Shown here: positions 1 to 7,598 of the stretch, piece by piece | Numbering within the stretch: position 1 is the stretch's first letter | Layout: each line of letters opens with the position of its first letter | From: CAYZEE01 sp964477485 | GTDB lineage: Bacteria; Patescibacteriota; Microgenomatia; Levybacterales; UBA12049 | Assembly (NCBI GenBank): GCA_964477485.1 | Contig: CAYZEE010000031.1 | Coordinates: forward strand, 1-14,375 | Direction: 5' to 3' | Length of the DNA stretch: 14,375 bases | The notes under the pieces: generated by a model | What the model was told of the DNA's origin: nothing | The model's database searches: none | Seen by the model: only the letters and a program-made list of their open reading frames with translations | Program-made: the position numbers and the translations under genes

Positions 1-1119
1 TATTAGATCTTTGTTTAATAAAAGATTTTTAAATTGAAGATTTGAGTTTTGTTTTATGTTTAATAATGAAATAATTAAAAGGATTGCTATTAAGATATAT
101 ATTTTTTTAAATTTTTTAAACAATAAATAAATTAGTAAAGTCAGAATTATAAGGCTTGGGTAGGCGCTCTGAAAAATATGACCGTCGTCGCTTCTTACTA
201 AAGCCGATTTAAGCTGCAGCCCTGCCGTAAAAGATAAAATAGTTATTGTATATTTAGTGTTTTCGGAAAATAATTTTTTTTTGAAACCAAATATTAATGT
301 GATTATAAGAATAATGGGGATTAATAATGGGGAATAATTTTGGTGAGATGAAAATGGAATGTTCATTATAAATTGATAGTTTCTTATTGTGTCCAGTGAA
401 TAGGCAATGTAGTTTAAATTATGGCTTAATATTAAGTTTATTGAAATTTCAAACAAGGAAATAATAAAAAAGGGAGCAATAATAACCGAGAATGTTTTTT
501 TAATTTTATTTAAAATTTTGAGACAGAGACTAAATGCAATAAATACGCAAGATATTATTGTAGAAAACACAAATAAATCAAAAACATATAATCCAAATAC
601 TCCTGGGAGGGCCAGAAGGAAAACATTTTTATAATTCAGGCTATTCTCTTTGAATATGAATTTATAATAAATTAAAGGAAATAACAGAAGTATTAAAATT
701 CTTATCAATGAATTTGGGTCGATTGGAATAATAAAACTTACCAAAAGAAGCACCATTGTGTAAGGAAAAATAATTTCTTCTTTATTGTCAATCGATAATT
801 TTAGCATCCAGAAGATAAGAATATAATTTACGAAAGTAATTATTATTTGTGAGATTATAATCGAAACATAAGACGGAATATTTAAAAAAATAGAAGGTAG
901 AGACTGAATAATTTGATATAGAGGACCGTATGTAAATATGAAATCACGGCCAGCAACATATCCATGCAGCAGTCTTTCGACCATATCTGATTGCCAGGAA
1001 AAATCAAGGGTATTTTTAAGTTCTATACCATGCTTAGCTTCGGCCTCGAGGGCTAATAGCTTGAGGATCAAGAAAAATAAGAAAATAAAGACAGATATAA
1101 TATATTCGCGTTTTTTCAT
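1..1119 (-). CDS. Partial GT-C-like multi-membrane protein (C-terminus beyond window)
   Basis: An uninterrupted minus-strand frame runs from an ATG at 1119 to the window edge: 373 codons with no stop, so the C-terminus is missing. A TAG lies directly upstream in frame, so no earlier start is possible. After a short basic N-terminus comes one hydrophobic helix (about residues 7-24). A polar loop follows with D39-F-S-W and then GRDFIFTYGPL (57-67), and after it a long series of hydrophobic segments. This 'D-x-S-W ... G-R-D-x-x-F-T-Y-G-P-L' loop is what I know from large uncharacterised bacterial membrane proteins resembling GT-C glycosyltransferases, whose first outer loop carries the catalytic acidic residue. 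Assignment to GT-C is inference; donor and acceptor are unknown. It is divergent from the epimerase gene and, like the other GT-C proteins nearby, could use a polyprenyl-phosphate sugar on the outer membrane face. Confidence 0.75.
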   Translation of the reverse strand, partial: MKKREYIISVFIFLFFLILKLLALEAEAKHGIELKNTLDFSWQSDMVERLLHGYVAGRDFIFTYGPLYQIIQSLPSIFLNIPSYVSIIISQIIITFVNYILIFWMLKLSIDNKEEIIFPYTMVLLLVSFIIPIDPNSLIRILILLLFPLIYYKFIFKENSLNYKNVFLLALPGVFGLYVFDLFVFSTIISCVFIAFSLCLKILNKIKKTFSVIIAPFFIISLFEISINLILSHNLNYIAYSLDTIRNYQFIMNIPFSSHQNYSPLLIPIILIITLIFGFKKKLFSENTKYTITILSFTAGLQLKSALVRSDDGHIFQSAYPSLIILTLLIYLLFKKFKKIYILIAILLIISLLNIKQNSNLQFKNLLLNKDLI

Positions 1120-1126
1120 CTAGCTA

Positions 1127-1155
1127 TTTACATTTTATATGATTTCTATTAAGAT
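1127..1155 (+). promoter_or_regulatory. Predicted promoter of the epimerase gene
   Basis: TTTACA (1127-1132) is followed after 17 bp by TAAGAT (1150-1155), and the ATG at 1164 lies 8 nt further on. The -35 matches the sigma-70 consensus at 5 of 6 positions, the -10 at only 4 of 6. No Shine-Dalgarno sequence is visible, so the transcript may begin at or very near the ATG. A weaker minus-strand set, TTGATA (1164-1159) and TATAAA (1139-1134) with a long 19-bp spacer, could drive the divergent gene at 1119. Confidence 0.4.
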
Positions 1156-1163
1156 TGTTATCA

Positions 1164-2222
1164 ATGAAAAAAACAATAATAATAACCGGGGGCTGCGGGT
1201 TTATAGGGACGAATATTTCACTTGAGGCAAAGAAAAGAGGATACGAGGTTATTGCTTTTGACTCCTTGTTCCGTCCGCATACAGAAGAAAATTCTACGAT
1301 TTTAAAAAAAGCCAGAGTAGAGATAGTAAGAGGGGATGTTCGAAATAAAGAAGACCTAGAGCGTCTCCCGTCAAAAATAGACGGAATTATTCATCTTGCT
1401 GCAAACCCCGGTATTCCCTGGTCCATCAAGTGGCCAACTTATGATTTTAACGTAAACGCTTTTGGAACTTTAAATATTCTTGAATTTGCGAGAAAAAGGT
1501 TAGCGCCAGTAATATATGCATCAACAAATAAAATTTACTCCGAGGAGATAAATCTGATTCCTGTTAAAGAAGAAAAGAAACGTTATGTCTGGGATTTTAA
1601 AAAGGCTAATAAGAAAATTGTCAGGAAAACTGTCCTTGATGGAATAAGTGAAATGGGTATTAATGAAAATTTTCCTATGGATAGTTCAGGAAGGTTTCCT
1701 CACAGTTTGTATGGAGTTTCAAAGGCAGCGGGAGATTTGTATTGTCAAGAATATTTCCACATTTATGGCGTCCCTACCGTTATTAATAGAATGTCTTGTG
1801 TTTATGGTTTGTATCAAAAGGGAGTTGAGGATCAGGGATGGGTTGACTGGTTTGTGCGGGCGAAAATAACAAATAAGCCTCTTAATATTTACGGAGACGG
1901 AAAACAAGTAAGGGATTGTGTTTTTGGCGAAGATTTAGCAAAACTATATCTACTCGAGCTTGAAAATATTAATAAAGTCAAGGGGCAAGTATTTAATATC
2001 GGAGGAGGCGTAAAAAATACCATAAGCCTACTAGAAGCGATTGAGTTTCTTAACAATAAAGGAGGAAAAAAACTTAAATTGTGCTATAAATCCTGGAGGC
2101 CGGCTGATCAAAAAATTTATATCAGTGATATTTCAAAAATTAAAAAAAATCTTAATTGGAAGCCAGAAATTGGAGTATTTGATGGAATTAATAAAATTTG
2201 GAGTCAATATCATAATAGTTAA
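1164..2222 (+). CDS. TyvE-type NAD-dependent sugar-nucleotide 2-epimerase (CDP-paratose 2-epimerase family)
   Basis: This is an extended short-chain dehydrogenase of 352 residues, close to the family length of about 340. The N-terminus carries the Rossmann motif GGCGFIG (9-15). The catalytic set is T121 within STNK (120-123) and Y183-x3-K187 within HSLYGVSK. Family-specific blocks resemble Salmonella TyvE as I recall it: EDQGWVDWF (222-230), GKQVRDCVFGEDL (246-258), FNIGGG (277-282) and ADQKIYISDI (314-323). TyvE converts CDP-paratose to CDP-tyvelose through a 4-keto intermediate with bound NAD. The insert at about residues 141-165 is longer than in TyvE. No CDP-dideoxyhexose pathway genes lie in the window, so the substrate may be another nucleotide sugar. 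A TTG at 1155 would add three residues (MLS); the ATG puts the protein start just before the first beta strand and is preferred. The stop overlaps the convergent gene. Confidence 0.85.
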   Translation: MKKTIIITGGCGFIGTNISLEAKKRGYEVIAFDSLFRPHTEENSTILKKARVEIVRGDVRNKEDLERLPSKIDGIIHLAANPGIPWSIKWPTYDFNVNAFGTLNILEFARKRLAPVIYASTNKIYSEEINLIPVKEEKKRYVWDFKKANKKIVRKTVLDGISEMGINENFPMDSSGRFPHSLYGVSKAAGDLYCQEYFHIYGVPTVINRMSCVYGLYQKGVEDQGWVDWFVRAKITNKPLNIYGDGKQVRDCVFGEDLAKLYLLELENINKVKGQVFNIGGGVKNTISLLEAIEFLNNKGGKKLKLCYKSWRPADQKIYISDISKIKKNLNWKPEIGVFDGINKIWSQYHNS

Positions 2223-2923
2223 AATAGATTCTTTAATATGCCGTATGCATACCAACGTAGGTAGTAAGGAATAATCCACATCTCAAATTTTGATTTACCC
2301 TCTTTTCTATCTCTCCATGTCGTAGGAACATCTGTTATCTTATAGCCCTGATAAAATGTTTTAAGGGTTAACTCAAGTGGCAGGGCAAATCCCTGAGTAG
2401 TCTCTATTTTTATTTTTTTTAAAATCGACCTTCGAAAGCATTTATAAGCATTTGTCGCATCATTTGTAGGGAGAGATATTATTTTATTTAGACTTTTACA
2501 GGCAATAAAAGAAAGTAGCGCCTTGATTTTTGGACCTCCTATCCTTTTGCCTGGATTAACGTAGCGCGAAGCGCAGACTAAATCATATCCCTGGTTGATT
2601 TTATCAACCATTAAATCGATGTCTTCGGGATTATCCGATAAGTCAGACATCATGGTAACAATGATTGGGGAGCCGGTGTTTAAAAAACCGGCGCGAAATG
2701 CCTTCAACATCCCTACGCCGTCCTTAGTAAAAATAACTTTGACATTTTTAAATTTTTCTTTTATTCCCTTTAAAACCTTTATGGTCGGATCATTTTTGTC
2801 CTGTAAAACTATTGTGACAACATAAGGGGTTTTGACGAACTTTTTAATGCCGTTTAATACATTTAAAATATTTTTTTCTTCATAATAGGTCGGGAGAATA
2901 ATGTCAATTTTGTTCTGTCTCAT
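2219..2923 (-). CDS. DPM1-like GT2, probable polyprenyl-phosphate sugar synthase
   Basis: This GT-A fold family 2 glycosyltransferase has 234 residues from the ATG at 2923 and contains no membrane helix, as in the short dolichol-phosphate-mannose-synthase (DPM1) class. Visible features are PTYYEEKNI (11-19) at the nucleotide-binding strand, SDLSDNPED (93-101) in place of the usual D-A-D-L-x-H-x-P-E, ASRYVNPGKR (118-127), NDATNAYKCF (154-163), and the C-terminal TTWRDRKEGKSKF (201-213) typical of the family. Known enzymes transfer mannose or glucose from a nucleotide sugar to polyprenyl phosphate on the cytoplasmic side, making donors for GT-C enzymes. The window carries several GT-C proteins, which fits that role. 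A TTG at 2953 would add ten residues, but a perfect TATAAT lies within that extension just upstream of the ATG, so the ATG is preferred. The exact sugar cannot be read from the sequence. Confidence 0.85.
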   Translation of the reverse strand: MRQNKIDIILPTYYEEKNILNVLNGIKKFVKTPYVVTIVLQDKNDPTIKVLKGIKEKFKNVKVIFTKDGVGMLKAFRAGFLNTGSPIIVTMMSDLSDNPEDIDLMVDKINQGYDLVCASRYVNPGKRIGGPKIKALLSFIACKSLNKIISLPTNDATNAYKCFRRSILKKIKIETTQGFALPLELTLKTFYQGYKITDVPTTWRDRKEGKSKFEMWIIPYYLRWYAYGILKNLF

Positions 2924-2930
2924 TTGTTGA

Positions 2931-2959
2931 ATTATAAAATAACGCAATCGCAATGTACA
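2931..2959 (-). promoter_or_regulatory. Predicted leaderless promoter for the DPM1-like GT2
   Basis: Read on the minus strand, TGTACA (2959-2954) is followed after 17 bp by a perfect TATAAT (2936-2931), then 7 nt, then the ATG at 2923. A start of transcription about 7 nt past the -10 would fall on or beside the ATG. The -35 is only a 4 of 6 match to TTGACA, but it is palindromic and shared with the promoter running the other way. Confidence 0.55.
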
Positions 2960-2982
2960 GCTTTTGATAAAAATTATATAAT
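2954..2982 (+). promoter_or_regulatory. Predicted promoter for the GT2::GT-C fusion, mirror image of the opposite one
   Basis: TGTACA (2954-2959), a 17-bp spacer and a perfect TATAAT (2977-2982) precede the ATG at 2993 by 10 nt. No Shine-Dalgarno is present; the bases between are ACTGTAGCGT. The expected transcript start lies about 3 nt before the ATG, so the leader would be nearly absent. The layout mirrors the minus-strand promoter exactly around the centre of TGTACA. Confidence 0.55.
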
Positions 2983-2992
2983 ACTGTAGCGT

Positions 2993-5554
2993 ATGAAAAT
3001 ATCATTTGTCTGCACAGTTTTTAATGAGGAAGAAACAATTGAAAAATTCCTATTTTCTATTTTTAATCAAACCAAATTACCTGATGAAATCGTTATTGTG
3101 GATGGAGGAAGCAGTGACCAAACAGTAGCTAAAATAAAATATCAAATATCAAATATCAAAAAAAAATTTAAAAATTTAAAATTTAAAGTAATTATAAGAA
3201 AAGGGAATATACCGGTTGGCAGAAATGAGGCTATAAGACAAGCAACTTATGATATTGTTCTTTCAAGTGATGCGGGTTGCATTTTGGATAAAAATTGGGT
3301 CAAAAATATTGTAGAACCTTTTAACGACCAAAAAGTCGATGCTGTGGCAGGATATTATAAAGGTTTAGCAAAAAATATTTTTCAAAAATGTCTCGTCCCA
3401 TACGTATTGGTTATGGAGGATAAGATTAGTCCTAATGATTTTTTGCCGGCAACAAGATCAATGGCATTTCGAAAAAAAGTATGGAAAAAATTAGGAGGGT
3501 TTAAGGAGGATTTAGATGCAAGTGAAGACTATGATTTTGCACAAAAAATTAAAAAATACAGTTTTAATATAGAATTTTCTAGAAAGGCAGTAGCTTCTTG
3601 GATACCGAGAAATAATCTTTTAAGTTCTTTTATTATGTTCTTTAGAATTGCAAAAGGAGACATAAATGCAAGAATATTAAGGTTAAATGTTCTTTTACTC
3701 TTTGCCCGTTATTTTTTGGGATTATACTTATTGTCTCTGGCGTTTATTTATAAATCATTTGCGGGAATGACAATTCTCTTGACACTTTTCATTTTATATT
3801 TATTTTGGTCAATTAAAAAAAACTATAAGTACGTAAGGGATTTGAGAGCTTATTATATTTTGCCAATTCTTCAATTAACAGCTGATGTCGCAGTTTTATC
3901 GGGAACGATCGTAGGATTATTGAATTTAATCAGAAGATTCAATCTTTTTGTTTACATAAAACAAAATAAATATTTGTTTGCTACAGTGTCAATATATCTT
4001 GCAATTATGGTATCAATTTTGCATTGGGGTATTCCCAATAAGAATCATCCTTTCCCATACAACATGGATGAATGGCATCAGCTTCACGCAGTAGGAACTA
4101 CATTTAAATACGGAACTCCGAATGTAGTAGGTTCTGCTCACGGCACAATGCTTAATTTTATTTTATCAGGTATTTACCTTATCCCTTTTATTTTTCTTAA
4201 GATTATAAATCCATTTCATTTAACGATTGACAATTGGATTATGAGGGAAAGGATATTTGAAATATTAAGATTTAATACAATTATTTGGGGAATATTATCA
4301 ATATTTGTTATTTATAAGATTGCAAAACTTTTACATGTTAATAAAACGCTGGTTTTATTTTTATTCATCTTTAATCCTATTTGGCTGTCTTTAAGCAATT
4401 ATTTTAAATACGACATAGCGCTTATCTTTTGGATTAACTTATCCATTTTGTTTTTTCTTTATTATGCGAGAGTGCCAAGTGTGAGAAATTTTCTTCTGGC
4501 AGGAATTATTTCAGCTCTGGCGATATCTGTTAAAGTCAGTGCTATTGCGCTAGTTCCTATTTATTTAATTTCATACTTTCTGCCCGACCCTAATTGGAGA
4601 AAAAACTTAAAAACTCTGATTATGGGTTTTTTTACTTTTTCTATCGTTTTACTCTTACTTGGCATGCCGGATACACTATTTGGTAAAGGAAATATTATTT
4701 CCTATTTGCTAAATAATATTATTGAGAGCCCTAGTGTATTTTCCAACCTTAAATTAGGACAAAATGAATATTTATTCTTATTCACCCATCAATATCCAAT
4801 AATTTTTGGTCATGGGTTTTTCTTAATTGCGGTTATTTCTTTGTTTTTTTGGATTTATTTTTTCCTAAAAAAAGGTATTAAAAAAAATAAGATTGAGTTT
4901 CTAGTGCTTGTAGGAACAATAGTTTTTCTTATAAGTCTGCTTCCTTTGAATATTCTTGCCGGAGGGAACAGAAGCCTTGTTATGTTGCCATTTTTTGTTC
5001 TGATTAGTTCTCTGTTTTTAAATAAATTGTTTGTAACGAAAAAATATAAATCATTGTTGTTAATATTTCTATTTTCTATTATTGTCTCTCAATTATTCGA
5101 GTCGTTTATTTGGATTCAGATGAGGATGGTAAAGAGTCCGCAGGAAGTTTCTTCGGAATGGCTGATAGACAATATTCCAAAAGGCACGGTAATAGGAATA
5201 GAAAATGTCCCGATTTATCAAGGGATCCCGGATATTATTCAAAAAGAATTTTATTATAACCAATATGGTATAAAATCAAGTAATAATTATAAATACGAAT
5301 TGGTTGATAGCAAGACCAGGAAATTACCCCCCGTTTTAGTTATTACAAATGGAGAGATAGATTCAAAAGTCTTTAAGACCTCGTCTAAGAGAGATCTAAT
5401 AAAAAGACTGGAAGCCGCAAATTACAAAAAAATCGCAGTTATTGAGCCTGATTTAACGTTGTTTAGGCTAGTCGGAAATAATACTGATTATTATTTTTCA
5501 TGGTTGCTTTCTTCTCCATTAACAACCTCAGTTTATATAAAGCAACAAGATTGA
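2993..5554 (+). CDS. Bifunctional GT2::GT-C membrane glycosyltransferase
   Basis: This 853-residue protein contains two glycosyltransferase modules. Residues 1 to about 225 form a cytoplasmic GT2 domain: TVFNEEETI near the start, VDGGSSDQT (36-44), a metal-binding-like SSDAG (91-95) and EDYDF (178-182) for the catalytic acid region. Two to four hydrophobic segments (about 233-310) lead into a second module beginning near residue 326. Its first outer loop carries NMDEWHQ (357-363), with the D359-E360 pair expected of a GT-C/PMT-like enzyme. Many membrane helices follow, then a polar C-terminal region from about residue 710. The GT2 half would use a nucleotide sugar inside, and the GT-C half a lipid-phosphate sugar outside. 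Substrates are unknown. The gene contains a heptamer repeat plus an A9 run at 3137-3166 inside the GT2 part. It has its own predicted promoter, and its TGA directly abuts the -10 of the flippase gene. Confidence 0.85.
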   Translation: MKISFVCTVFNEEETIEKFLFSIFNQTKLPDEIVIVDGGSSDQTVAKIKYQISNIKKKFKNLKFKVIIRKGNIPVGRNEAIRQATYDIVLSSDAGCILDKNWVKNIVEPFNDQKVDAVAGYYKGLAKNIFQKCLVPYVLVMEDKISPNDFLPATRSMAFRKKVWKKLGGFKEDLDASEDYDFAQKIKKYSFNIEFSRKAVASWIPRNNLLSSFIMFFRIAKGDINARILRLNVLLLFARYFLGLYLLSLAFIYKSFAGMTILLTLFILYLFWSIKKNYKYVRDLRAYYILPILQLTADVAVLSGTIVGLLNLIRRFNLFVYIKQNKYLFATVSIYLAIMVSILHWGIPNKNHPFPYNMDEWHQLHAVGTTFKYGTPNVVGSAHGTMLNFILSGIYLIPFIFLKIINPFHLTIDNWIMRERIFEILRFNTIIWGILSIFVIYKIAKLLHVNKTLVLFLFIFNPIWLSLSNYFKYDIALIFWINLSILFFLYYARVPSVRNFLLAGIISALAISVKVSAIALVPIYLISYFLPDPNWRKNLKTLIMGFFTFSIVLLLLGMPDTLFGKGNIISYLLNNIIESPSVFSNLKLGQNEYLFLFTHQYPIIFGHGFFLIAVISLFFWIYFFLKKGIKKNKIEFLVLVGTIVFLISLLPLNILAGGNRSLVMLPFFVLISSLFLNKLFVTKKYKSLLLIFLFSIIVSQLFESFIWIQMRMVKSPQEVSSEWLIDNIPKGTVIGIENVPIYQGIPDIIQKEFYYNQYGIKSSNNYKYELVDSKTRKLPPVLVITNGEIDSKVFKTSSKRDLIKRLEAANYKKIAVIEPDLTLFRLVGNNTDYYFSWLLSSPLTTSVYIKQQD
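3137..3166 (+). repeat. Three AAATATC heptamers followed by an A9 run inside a coding region
   Basis: Three perfect tandem copies of AAATATC occupy 3137-3157 and encode exactly K49-I55 of the GT2 domain. Nine consecutive A residues follow at 3158-3166. Loss of one heptamer would bring a TAA at 3177-3179 into frame; gain of one would bring a TAA at 3169-3171 into frame. Either change truncates the 853-residue protein near residue 60. Both elements are prone to slippage in principle, but three copies is a low number. Confidence 0.8.
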
Positions 5555-5560
5555 TATAAT
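5532..5560 (+). promoter_or_regulatory. Predicted leaderless promoter of the flippase gene
   Basis: TTTATA (5532-5537, 4 of 6 to consensus) and a perfect TATAAT (5555-5560) are separated by 17 bp. The ATG at 5567 follows after only 6 nt, with no Shine-Dalgarno sequence. The predicted transcript start falls on the ATG itself. The element overlaps the last codons and abuts the stop of the preceding gene, so it would let the downstream genes be expressed independently of the fusion gene. Confidence 0.5.
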
Positions 5561-5566
5561 TCGCTT

Positions 5567-6805
5567 ATGGGCTATACAAGAGATACAGTAAAGGGAATTG
5601 GTTGGGTTGGGCTTCTTCGTTTGTCAACCAGAGGCGTTTCTCTTTTAAGAACTATAATATTAGCTCGTCTTCTAACGCCTGTGCAATTTGGTGTTTTTGG
5701 CATCGCAATACTTTTTACAGCTCTTCTTGAAGTTTTTACAGAGACCGGAGTCAACGTAGTTCTAATACAAGAAAAAGATGATATGGAAAAATATATAGAT
5801 TCCGCTTGGATAGTATCCATAATAAGAGGAATTGTTATAGCCAGCGTTATATTTATTAGTGCAAAATTCGTTTCTTTCTTTTTTAATTCTCCGCAATCTT
5901 TTTTCTTAATACAATTAATCAGCCTTGCCCCTTTGTTTAGGGGTTTTATAAATCCTTCCTCTGTCAAATTCCAGAAATACTTAGAATTTCATAAGGAATT
6001 TTGGTACAGATCGTTAATTTTCTTCTTTGACGCATCTGTTACCATAATATCTGCTTTTATCACTAGAAGCGCAATGAGTTTGGTTTTAGGATTTATTGCA
6101 GGGGTTCTCCTTGAAGTTTTTCTGTCTTTTTATATCATAAAACCAATACCTCATTTTAATTTAGACAAAACGTACTTTTTAAAAGTTTTCCATCAAGGGA
6201 AATGGGTTACATTAGGAGGTATTTTTAATTATCTTTACCATAATGCCGATAATATAGTAGTCGGAAAGATTTTAGGTTCAGGAGCGCTTGGTTTATATGA
6301 AATAGCATATAGAATTTCAATGCTTCCGATTACTGAAATAGCTGATGTAGTCCAAAAAGTAACATTTCCTGTCTATTCAAAAATATCGGGAGATATTTTA
6401 AGATTGAGAAGTGCTTTTCTAAAGACGATGCTTTTTATAACAATCCTTTCCGTTCCTTTGGGATTAATACTTTTTCTCTTTCCGGAGACAATTGTTAGGA
6501 TAATATTAGGGGAAAAATGGTTACCAATGGTGCCAGTTTTAAAGATTCTTGCGGTTTTTGGAGTGCTTAGAGCAATCTCTGGTTCTAGTTCTGCTCTTTT
6601 TCTTGCGGTAGGAAAACAAAAATTCGTAAGCGTAGTGACCTTGATAAGCCTACTGGGTCTTATGATTCCTATTATTCCACTAACAATAAAATTCGGAATT
6701 ATCGGAGCGGGAATATCGGCTCTTATCGGTACTCTTATAGCCGTGCCCGTATTTGCTTATTTTTCATTTAAGATTCTTTATGAGGCAAAGACAACTAAAT
6801 TCTAA
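5567..6805 (+). CDS. Wzx-type polysaccharide flippase (MOP superfamily)
   Basis: This 412-residue polytopic membrane protein matches the lipopolysaccharide-exporter branch of the polysaccharide biosynthesis (Polysacc_synt) families. The N-terminal block is characteristic: a glycine-rich first helix, then TIILARLLTPVQFGVFGIA (residues 29-47), then a helix with ETGVNVVLIQ. The central segment GKWVTLGGIFNYLYHNADNI and the following VVGKILGSGALGLYEIAYRI are also conserved in WzxC-like proteins. Family members are often 420-500 residues, so this one may lack the last pair of helices; it ends in a short basic tail. The role is to flip undecaprenyl-diphosphate-linked glycan units from the inner to the outer membrane face, which fits the surrounding glycosyltransferases. 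The 3' end overlaps the methyltransferase gene by 26 bp, implying one transcript. Confidence 0.9.
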   Translation: MGYTRDTVKGIGWVGLLRLSTRGVSLLRTIILARLLTPVQFGVFGIAILFTALLEVFTETGVNVVLIQEKDDMEKYIDSAWIVSIIRGIVIASVIFISAKFVSFFFNSPQSFFLIQLISLAPLFRGFINPSSVKFQKYLEFHKEFWYRSLIFFFDASVTIISAFITRSAMSLVLGFIAGVLLEVFLSFYIIKPIPHFNLDKTYFLKVFHQGKWVTLGGIFNYLYHNADNIVVGKILGSGALGLYEIAYRISMLPITEIADVVQKVTFPVYSKISGDILRLRSAFLKTMLFITILSVPLGLILFLFPETIVRIILGEKWLPMVPVLKILAVFGVLRAISGSSSALFLAVGKQKFVSVVTLISLLGLMIPIIPLTIKFGIIGAGISALIGTLIAVPVFAYFSFKILYEAKTTKF

Positions 6806-7598
6806 TATATACACAACGGAATACTACTCCAATTGCTGTTCTTCCTTGGATAAGAATGGAAAGATAAATAAAAGATTTAGAAGGCTTTTTGAATCAATAA
6901 ATTTAGATGGAAAGAAAATCTTGGATCTGGGTTGCGGAAAAGGAGACATCTCGATTCTCCTAGGGGAAATGGGAGCAAATGTTATTGGCATAGATTATTC
7001 TAGAGATGGTATAAATATGGCCAAAGACTCACTATTAAATGGAAAGAAAATAAAAGGGAGCGTTAAATTTTATCTAATGGATGCGAAAAGATTGAAGTTT
7101 AATAAAAATACGTTTGATATAGTAATATCAATTGATGTTTTTGAGCATTTGTATTCAGAGGACTTAAAAATAGTGATAAAGAAAATTTCCCGTGTTTTAA
7201 AAAAAGATGGTTTTCTCTTGACGCATACGGAAGCAAATAAAATTTATCTGAATTTTACTCATTTGTTTTATGTTTACCCCGTTAGCAGTTTGTTTATTTT
7301 TCTCAATAAGCTTCTGACAGGTAAAAAATACCCTAATTTACCCAGAGATCCTCGAAATGAATTACACAAAACTCAACATGTTAATGAGCCAACCTATTAT
7401 TATCTTGCCAATCTATTTAAAAGATATAAATTCGCAGGGAAAATTATTCCTGTAGTTGCCTATAAGCCTTTTGTAAGTTGGAAAGATTTTATATATAATA
7501 TTTTTGTTTTGTTCTATCCATTTTCTTCTTTCTGGCCGCTGCATCTATTATTTGCCTATGATTATATTTGCATATTGAGTAATGAAAAAATAAAATGA
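6780..7598 (+). CDS. Class I SAM-dependent methyltransferase
   Basis: From the ATG at 6780 the protein has 272 residues. The Rossmann-like methyltransferase domain shows motif I LDLGCGKG (48-55), the acidic residue ending beta 2 in IGIDYS (D72), then FDIVISIDVFEHL for motif IV/post-motif and a following LKKDGFLL strand, as in Methyltransf_11/25 proteins. The C-terminal third is hydrophobic and aromatic, which may hold the enzyme at the membrane near lipid-linked substrates (inference). In a glycan locus it most likely methylates a sugar hydroxyl or caps a chain, but the sequence does not show the acceptor. A TTG at 6753 would add nine residues lying inside the flippase gene; the ATG is preferred. 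There is no Shine-Dalgarno, so translation is probably coupled to the flippase gene. The stop overlaps the next start as ATGA. Confidence 0.85.
   Translation: MRQRQLNSNIYTTEYYSNCCSSLDKNGKINKRFRRLFESINLDGKKILDLGCGKGDISILLGEMGANVIGIDYSRDGINMAKDSLLNGKKIKGSVKFYLMDAKRLKFNKNTFDIVISIDVFEHLYSEDLKIVIKKISRVLKKDGFLLTHTEANKIYLNFTHLFYVYPVSSLFIFLNKLLTGKKYPNLPRDPRNELHKTQHVNEPTYYYLANLFKRYKFAGKIIPVVAYKPFVSWKDFIYNIFVLFYPFSSFWPLHLLFAYDYICILSNEKIK

Noticed and set aside
311..340. Direct repeat of AATAATGGGG separated by 3 bp
   Set aside because: Only two short copies, in frame with Leu/Ile/Pro codons of the membrane protein (SPLLIPIIL), so protein composition explains it.
938..1123. Plus-strand 61-codon open frame
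   Set aside because: It lies fully antisense to the N-terminal part of the long minus-strand membrane protein, which shows a clear family-like loop; the short frame has no recognisable motif.
5572..5967. Minus-strand 131-codon open frame
   Set aside because: Shadow of the flippase gene; the plus-strand protein is a clear Wzx-type match, and the reverse frame is cysteine/lysine-scattered with no domain.
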